The position numbers and the translations under genes were made by a program. The notes beneath the pieces were generated by a model that ran no database searches, had not been told where the DNA came from, and saw only the letters and a program-made list of their open reading frames with translations. This document shows positions 58,364 through 64,000 of a stretch of DNA of 64,000 bases, in pieces (within the stretch, counting starts at the first letter, position 1; each line of letters opens with the position of its first letter). This DNA is from Melioribacteraceae bacterium 4301-Me (GTDB taxonomy: Bacteria > Bacteroidota > Ignavibacteria > Ignavibacteriales > Melioribacteraceae), in NCBI GenBank assembly GCA_041538185.1, contig JBGORM010000011.1:23269-87268 (forward strand), given 5' to 3'.

Positions 58364-59422
58364 ATGATTTATGAGAACTCACCACTTCGTGGTTTGAAAA
58401 GATTGTTACTCATCCTTTTAATATTTGGCTTTGCTACTGTTGAAATATATGGTGGCGGTCAAAACCGGGCTGGAACATCTGCAGCTCCGGAATTAAGGAT
58501 ACCTCTTGGAAGTCGATACCTTGCAATGGGTGGTTCTAATGTTGCTTCCGTTGTAGGCCTCGAAAGTATATATTGGAACCCCGCAGGCGTTGCACTTAGC
58601 CCTAATAGTGCCGATGCTATATTCTCTTACCGAAAATATATCGCTGATATGAGTATGAATTACTTGGCCGTCAGCGGTAAACTTGGCATTGGTACATTAG
58701 GATTATCTTTTAGAGACCTCAGCATTGGCGATATTAATGTTACAACTATGGACCAGCCTGATGGCACTGGAGAAATTATTAGTCCGACTTACTTTGTACT
58801 TGGACTAACTTACTCAAATCAGCTTAGCGACCGTGTATCTATTGGTGCAAATTTTAACTTGATTAACGAAAGCTGGGCAAGAGTAAGTGCTGTTGGCTTT
58901 AGCGTTGATGCTGGTGTTATTTATAAAGACTTATTTGGAGTACCAAATTTTTCAGTTGGTGTTGTTGTTAAAAACTTAGGTGGCTCAATGGCTTACAGTG
59001 GTAACGGCTTATGGGTACAAGCTGAAGATCCTAAATCAGATAGAGGTCCAACATATTATCAAATTGCTGCTCAATCGTTCGATCTCCCATCTGAGATTTC
59101 AATAGGTCTTTCTTATACCAGAAATCTTAACGCTGATAATAAGGTTACTTTCTCAGGGGCTTTTGTTAACAATAATTATACCTACGACGATTATAAAATA
59201 GGTCTTGAATATTCATTCAGGGATATTCTGTATGTAAGAGGCGGATATTTGTTCTCACCTCAATCAACTGACGAAACCCCGAATATATATCAAGACTTTA
59301 CCGCAGGATTTGGTGTTAATTTGTCATCATTTACTAATATTGACTTATCACTTGATTATGCTTATGTCCCTGTAAAATATTTTGATGCTAATCATGCATT
59401 TACACTGAGAATCGGTTTTTAA
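58364..59422 (+). CDS. PorV/PorQ-family outer-membrane protein
   Basis: ATG 58364 follows GGAGGAAATT and gives 352 residues. After a hydrophobic leader, ELRIPLGSRYLAMGGSNVASVVGLESIYWNPAG is the conserved N-terminal segment of FadL-like PorV/PorQ proteins. The rest is a 14-strand-like barrel ending in LRIGF with terminal Phe. PorV carries type IX cargo to the sortase complex at the outer membrane; this copy follows a T9SS cargo gene, suggesting a dedicated partner. An essential-PorV role cannot be told from sequence alone. Confidence 0.82.
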   Translation: MIYENSPLRGLKRLLLILLIFGFATVEIYGGGQNRAGTSAAPELRIPLGSRYLAMGGSNVASVVGLESIYWNPAGVALSPNSADAIFSYRKYIADMSMNYLAVSGKLGIGTLGLSFRDLSIGDINVTTMDQPDGTGEIISPTYFVLGLTYSNQLSDRVSIGANFNLINESWARVSAVGFSVDAGVIYKDLFGVPNFSVGVVVKNLGGSMAYSGNGLWVQAEDPKSDRGPTYYQIAAQSFDLPSEISIGLSYTRNLNADNKVTFSGAFVNNNYTYDDYKIGLEYSFRDILYVRGGYLFSPQSTDETPNIYQDFTAGFGVNLSSFTNIDLSLDYAYVPVKYFDANHAFTLRIGF

Positions 59423-59443
59423 TATTTTGTGCTAGTTTTTTAA

Positions 59444-59478
59444 GGGCAGTCATTCGATTAGAGTGGCTGCCTTTTTTT
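59444..59478 (+). terminator. Intrinsic terminator of the envelope module
   Basis: Stem GGGCAGTCA/TGGCTGCC (one mismatch or wobble) is followed by seven T residues at 59472-59478. It lies 22 bp after the PorV-like stop and closes the module before the palindrome array. Confidence 0.85.
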
Positions 59479-59909
59479 GTTTTGTGGGTTGGCTTATAAT
59501 AAATCCTCTACAAGGATTTATAAAAATTATTGTTATTATTTTTCTACAATAATTTGACATCTACGATGTCAATTAACGAACCTCATAGAGGCTCAATTAT
59601 TTGTAGATTAGATTAGTAAAAATTTGTTGTAGTTTTTCACAACAATTAGGCATTCATGATATCAATTAGCAGAACCTCGTAGAGGTTTAATTATTGTAGA
59701 ACGTAGTTATTATCAAGAATCCAGGAATCCTCGTAGAGGATTTATAAAGAGAGGGTATTTAATATTTGTTCATGTTGATTCTACAAGGATTTATAAAAAA
59801 TTATTGTTATTATTTTTCTCAATTATTTGTAGATTTAATTACAATGCCAATCTAAAACCTCGTAGAGGTTTTAATTATTGTAGAATGGTAATATCACCCA
59901 AAATTTACG

Positions 59910-60555
59910 AATCCTCGTAGAGGATTAATAAATGATGTCATTTTATTATTATAATTTAGGCGAGATTCAAAATAAATCCTCTTACAAGGATTTACGCAAA
60001 GATTTAGTGGTGTTTTTTTACAATAATAAGACCTCTACGAGGTCAATAAAAAAATCTATAGAATATAAAAGAACATCGTAGATGTTCAATTATTGTAGAA
60101 TGGTAATATCACCCAAAATTTACGAATCCTCGTAGAGGATTAATAAATGATGTCATTTAATTATCAATGATTTAGATGAGATTCAAAATAAATCCTCTAC
60201 GAGGATTTACGCAAAGATTTAGTGGTGTTTTCACAATAATAAGACCTCCACGAGGTCAATAAAAAAATCTATAGAATATAAAAGAACATCGTAGATGTTC
60301 AATTATTGTAGAATGGTAATATCACCTAAAATTTACGAATCCTCGTAGAGGATTAATAAATGATGTCATTTTATTATTAATGATTTAGGCGAGATTCAAA
60401 ATAAATCCTCTTACAAGGATTTACGCAAAGATTTAGTGGTGTTTTTACAATAATAAGACCTCTACAAGGTTAATAATAATAAAATTTGCAGAATGGTAAA
60501 AGAACATCGTAGATGTTCAATTATTGTAGAATGATAATATCCGCAAGAGTTAACG
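59910..60555. repeat. Three tandem higher-order units of about 215 bp within the array
   Basis: Units 59910-60124 (215 bp), 60125-60337 (213 bp) and 60338-60555 (218 bp) each carry the same four palindromes in the same order with conserved spacers (for example GATTTAGTGGTGTTTT and GGTAATATCACC). GAACATCGTAGATGTTC occurs at 60071, 60284 and 60502. Confidence 0.9.
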
Positions 60556-60929
60556 AATCCTCGTAGAGGATTAATAAATGATGTCATTTTATTATTATAA
60601 TTTAGGCGAGATTCAAAATAAATCCTCTACGAGGATTTACGCAAAGATTTAGTGGTGTTTTTACAATAATAAGACCTCTACGAGGTCAATAAAAAAATCT
60701 ATAGAATATAAAAGAACATCGTAGATGTTCAATTATTGTAGTAGTAGAATGATAAAATCCATAAGGATTTGTACAAGATTTTAAGGGTATTTTTTTCACA
60801 ATAATAAGACCTCTACAAGGTTAATAATAATAAAATTTGCAGAATGGTAAAAGAACATCGTAGATGTTCAATTATTGTAGAATGATAATATCCGCAAGAG
60901 TTAACGAATCCTCGTAGAGGATTAATAAA
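60448..60929. repeat. 131-bp perfect repeat within the array (60448-60578 and 60799-60929)
   Basis: The two segments, 351 bp apart, are identical by eye, covering GACCTCTACAAGG, GAACATCGTAGATGTTC and AATCCTCGTAGAGGATT plus their spacers. The perfect match suggests a recent local duplication. Confidence 0.85.
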
Positions 60930-61140
60930 GGGTGTAGAACAAGGATTTAAAAAAAATTTTGTATGTTGTTTATAAAAATTAGAACATCTACAACATCAAT
61001 TGAAAACCTCATAGAGGCTCAATTATTTGTAGATTTAATTACAATGTCAATCCAAAACCTCGTAGAGGTTTTAATTATTGTAGAATGGTAATATCACCCA
61101 AAATTTATGAATCCTTGTAGAGGATTAATAAGGAATTCAT

Positions 61141-63126
61141 ATGTACACTAAAAAAAATATTTTTCGATTAATTTTAATAATAACTCCCTTTTCCCTTCTT
61201 TTTCTTTTAGAAATGGCATTAAGAATATCAGGCTACGAAAACGAATTGCAGATTGTTTCAACCATAAAAAGGAACGGCAAAAGTTATTACACAATGAACC
61301 AACTTGTAGGTAAAAGATATTTTGGCAAAGATCGTTTTTATTACAGAAAAGGCACACACGATTTTTTTGAAGTCAATAAATCGCCGAATACAATTAGAGT
61401 CTTTTGTTTCGGTGCATCAACAACAGCAGGCTTTCCGTATGAATATAATGCAACACCAGCAGAATTTTTGAGAGAAAGACTTTCCGCAGCTTTCCCAGAT
61501 AAAAATATTGAGGTGATTAACACTGCTATTGATGCTACTAATAGCTTTACAGTTGTTGAGTTCGCTAAAGAACTTGTTAATTACGAACCGGACCTTTTTG
61601 TTGTTTACATGGGACAAAATGAATTTTACGGCGTTTACGGAGTTGGTTCAACTATATCTGTTGGAAAGAGTCGATGGTTAATTAAGACAAACCTGTGGCT
61701 GCAGAACTTTAAGACTTTTCTTCTCATAAAAAATTTTATCAGATGGATTACTGAATTTGTTTCCAAATCAAGAGCTGACGATAACAAAATTCTAATGGAA
61801 CAAATGGCAGAGAATAATTCAATTATATATGGTGATGAGGATTATAGGATCGCAAAAGAAAATTTCACAAAAAATTACGAAGAGATAATTGAAATTGCCA
61901 AAGAAAATAACGTTCCTTTAATTGTATCTACTTTAGTCACTAATGAGAAAGACCTATTCCCATTTGTTACTATGTATTCAAATAATATAGACACTATAAG
62001 AAAAAATAAATGCAAAGAATATTATAGACTTGGTCTCGTTTCTAAGGCAAATAAAGACTATAAAACAGCTTTAGATTATTTTAAGAAGTCTATCGAAATT
62101 GATTCTTTGCCTGCTAATGTTCACTTTGAACTTGGTAAAATTTATTTAGAACTGGGGGATAATAAAAATGCTCTAAGTGAGTTTACAAAAGCAGTTGATT
62201 TTGACGGATTAAAATTCAGAGCACCCTCAGAATTTAATACCATAGTTAAAAAACTTTCTATTAAGTACAATCTACCTTTAGCGGATGTGAATAAAATGTT
62301 TCGCCAGCATTCCAAAGATGGAATAATAGGTGATGAATTGCTGGTTGATCACATCCATCCGAACATTAAAGGATATTTCCTTCTGGCAAAATCTTGGTTT
62401 GAAGCAATAAAAGAAAATAATCTTCTTGGAAAAGATTTTAAGCGTGACGAAAATGATAGTTTGTTATGGGAAAATATACCTGTAACAGAACTTGATAGTG
62501 TGATTGGAGAATTCAAAATACGGCTGTTGCGAAGCAGACCACCTTTTCAAGAGCGCGATCAAAATTTAATAATTCAACCCAAAAATTTTATTGAACAACA
62601 GGCATACCTTTATTCTGTAGAACATCAAATATCATGGGGGTTAGCACACCTTAATGTTGAAAAAGAATATCTGTTAAATAAAAATTATGAAAAAGCAGCT
62701 AAAGAATTAAAGGCCATTCTTGTGACTGACGATAAGAACTCTACTATATCTATTATGCTGGGGGATATTTATTTACAGACTGAGGACTATCAAAACGCAG
62801 AAAGGTATTATTTAGCTGATACTATGTTTTTCGATAATCAGCTTTCCCTGTATAAAATGGGTATTGTTGAAATTAATCTCGGGAAATACGACCAAGCTAT
62901 AGAATACTTAAATCGGAGCCTTTTTTTATATCAATATCAACAATTCTTAAGACCATCTCAAATTGAAGATGTCCATTTTAATTTGGCATTTTGTTACAGC
63001 AAGTTGAATAAGTATGATAAAGCTGTAGATGAACTCAAGATAATATTGAAAAGTGACCCTAAAAATCAAAAGGCAAAACAGTTATTGAAAAGTATAGAAG
63101 CATCATTTAAGGATAAGCAAGGATAA
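61141..63126 (+). CDS. SGNH/GDSL hydrolase with embedded and C-terminal TPR repeats
   Basis: The 661-residue protein has an N-terminal membrane anchor (about 7-24). SGNH blocks are FGASTTAG (nucleophile Ser93), the oxyanion Asn in MGQNEF (Asn160), and DHIHPN (Asp403, His406). Between blocks III and V, residues about 290-355 form two TPR-like helical repeats, and residues about 520-655 carry more TPRs. It is probably a periplasm-facing esterase or acyltransferase-like enzyme acting with a protein partner. The start ATG lies 14 bp after the last palindrome of the array, and its AAGGA ribosome site overlaps the repeat-derived AATAAGGA. Confidence 0.8.
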   Translation: MYTKKNIFRLILIITPFSLLFLLEMALRISGYENELQIVSTIKRNGKSYYTMNQLVGKRYFGKDRFYYRKGTHDFFEVNKSPNTIRVFCFGASTTAGFPYEYNATPAEFLRERLSAAFPDKNIEVINTAIDATNSFTVVEFAKELVNYEPDLFVVYMGQNEFYGVYGVGSTISVGKSRWLIKTNLWLQNFKTFLLIKNFIRWITEFVSKSRADDNKILMEQMAENNSIIYGDEDYRIAKENFTKNYEEIIEIAKENNVPLIVSTLVTNEKDLFPFVTMYSNNIDTIRKNKCKEYYRLGLVSKANKDYKTALDYFKKSIEIDSLPANVHFELGKIYLELGDNKNALSEFTKAVDFDGLKFRAPSEFNTIVKKLSIKYNLPLADVNKMFRQHSKDGIIGDELLVDHIHPNIKGYFLLAKSWFEAIKENNLLGKDFKRDENDSLLWENIPVTELDSVIGEFKIRLLRSRPPFQERDQNLIIQPKNFIEQQAYLYSVEHQISWGLAHLNVEKEYLLNKNYEKAAKELKAILVTDDKNSTISIMLGDIYLQTEDYQNAERYYLADTMFFDNQLSLYKMGIVEINLGKYDQAIEYLNRSLFLYQYQQFLRPSQIEDVHFNLAFCYSKLNKYDKAVDELKIILKSDPKNQKAKQLLKSIEASFKDKQG

Positions 63127-63309
63127 GTCGCCTTTAATAGAATATCGATAGCATAGACCAATTGGTCAACTAACAATTTATGGAGAAATAATAAATGCAA
63201 TGAAAAGATGACAATTAAAAAATTGCAGAGCTTTCAGTTATTGTAGAGTTTGTTCACAGCATCAATTAAAAACTTTATAGATTGTAGAAGATTAATAAGA
63301 GGAGGAAGT

Positions 63310-63789
63310 ATGAAACCAGGCGTGTTTACCCAAATATATATTCAAATAGTATTTTCTCCAAAGTACAGGGATCGATTATTAAAAAAGACTATAAGGGGAG
63401 AAGTTTTTAGTTACATGAGTGGAATTATTACAAATCGAAAACATAAATCAATTATAATCAACGGAATGGCAGATCATGTTCATATATTAATAGGTGCTAA
63501 TCCGAATGATAAAATTTCCGATTTGGTTGGGACAATAAAAAGAGAAACATCGACATTTATAAATGAGAAGAGATGGTTCCGGGAAAAATTTCATTGGCAG
63601 GATGGCTACGGAGCTTTTTCCTATGGCAGATCACAATTGGATGCAATATATAAGTATATAGCCAACCAGGAAAGGCACCATGAGAAGAAGACATTTAAGG
63701 AAGAGTATACAGAGTTATTAAAAAAATTTTCAATAGAATATAATGAAAATTTTTTGTTCGAATTTTTTGATAATATTAACGAATTTTAA
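63310..63789 (+). CDS. Y1/HUH transposase, IS200-like (family B)
   Basis: I start at ATG 63310, preceded by GAGGAGGAAGT, giving 159 residues. The HUH site is DHVHILI (His56, His58), and the nucleophile region is YKYIANQERHH (Tyr116, Gln120). WQDGYGAFSY and the tail KKTFKEEYTELLKKF match a single-domain transposase group common in Bacteroidota. It shares only general architecture with the protein at 49515. Family-B palindromes occur upstream (array ending at 61130, degenerate copies near 63240-63300) and start again 8 bp after its stop. No tnpB is present. The frame is intact. Confidence 0.9.
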   Translation: MKPGVFTQIYIQIVFSPKYRDRLLKKTIRGEVFSYMSGIITNRKHKSIIINGMADHVHILIGANPNDKISDLVGTIKRETSTFINEKRWFREKFHWQDGYGAFSYGRSQLDAIYKYIANQERHHEKKTFKEEYTELLKKFSIEYNENFLFEFFDNINEF

Positions 63790-63796
63790 CTATAAT

Positions 63797-64000
63797 AAAT
63801 CCTCTTACAAGGATTTACGCAAAGATTTAGTGGTGTTTTTACAATAATAAGACCTCTACGAGGTCAATAAAATAAAATCTGTAGAATATAAGAGAACATC
63901 GTAGATGTTCAATTATTGTAGAATGGTGATATCACCCAAAATTTACGAATCCTTGTAGAGGATTAATAAATGATGTCATTTTATTATTAATGATTTAGGC
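63797..64000. repeat. Family-B palindrome array resuming after the transposase (runs off window)
   Basis: It contains AAATCCTCTTACAAGGATTT (63797-63816), GACCTCTACGAGGTC, GAACATCGTAGATGTTC (63894-63910) and AATCCTTGTAGAGGATT (63948-63964), with the same spacers as the 215-bp units at 59.9-60.6 kb. The array continues beyond the window. Confidence 0.93.

Larger units (their letters stand above)
59497..61130. repeat. Dense palindrome array (family B)
   Basis: This 1.6-kb gene-free stretch contains dozens of short palindromes with stems such as AATCCTC-GTA-GAGGATT, AAATCCTC-TAC-GAGGATTT, GACCTC-TAC-GAGGTC and GAACATC-GTA-GATGTTC, often followed by AATTATTGTAG. Stem bases vary while pairing is kept. 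The full AATCCT(C/T)GTAGAGGATT form starts at 59726, 59910, 60125, 60338, 60556, 60907 and 61110. Confidence 0.93.

Noticed and set aside
59497..61130. CRISPR-like array of short repeats
   Set aside because: Repeats are unequal palindromes in several variants, spacers are themselves conserved between units, and no cas genes are present.
1..64000. tRNA or rRNA genes
   Set aside because: No cloverleaf arrangement with a GTTCRANNC T-arm or rRNA core sequence was noticed by eye; a tRNAscan run could still find one.

Overview
The window is AT-rich chromosomal DNA (about 30-33% G+C by eye) from a bacterium of the Bacteroidota/Chlorobi/Ignavibacteria side of the tree. The evidence is several large secreted proteins ending in a Por (type IX) secretion C-terminal sorting domain (YPNPFN near its start, ILGRKI in the middle), a PorV/PorQ-like outer-membrane protein, SusC-like TonB receptor architecture, and Shine-Dalgarno sites on only some genes. 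The gene style suggests Ignavibacteria (Ignavibacterium/Melioribacter-like); that placement is inference.

Layout. (1) 1-4955: a glycan-use block with the C-terminal end of a GH2 beta-mannosidase, a 1083-residue T9SS-secreted protein with a glycosidase-like domain, Ig/PKD-like domains and LamG, and a MalK/UgpC-type ABC ATPase. (2) 4956-6086: non-coding DNA carrying a duplicated 297-bp repeat. (3) 6087-40462: a large surface-polysaccharide locus with dTDP-glucose dehydratase, SLBB export protein, Wzz-like protein, two Wzy/ligase-type polymerases, two Wzx-type flippases plus a MurJ-like one, two intact polyprenyl-phosphate sugar transferases, about ten glycosyltransferases and a secreted T9SS protein. 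accA, a hotdog thioesterase and L-2-hydroxyglutarate oxidase are interspersed. (4) 40561-48718: housekeeping genes dut, dnaE, a FabI/FabL-like reductase, acyl-CoA dehydrogenase, trxA and serA. (5) 48719-50690: a Y1/HUH transposase embedded in a duplicated array of about 210-275-bp structured repeats. (6) 51246-59422: an envelope module of lipoprotein, TonB receptor, large secreted T9SS cargo and PorV-like barrel. (7) 59423-64000: a dense array of short palindromes, an SGNH-hydrolase/TPR protein, a second unrelated Y1/HUH transposase, and more of the same array running off the window edge.

How the parts work together. The polysaccharide genes form a Wzx/Wzy-style pathway: initiation by the sugar transferases, extension by the glycosyltransferases, flipping, polymerisation, length control, and export through the SLBB protein. 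The envelope module looks like one uptake/secretion unit.

The most unusual content is (a) two separate single-domain HUH transposases, each sitting inside its own family of palindromic repeats, (b) an O-antigen-ligase-like protein with a roughly 300-residue propeller-like insertion, and (c) a GT2 glycosyltransferase fused to a sugar-transferase module that has lost its catalytic segment. No tRNA, rRNA or CRISPR array was recognised.
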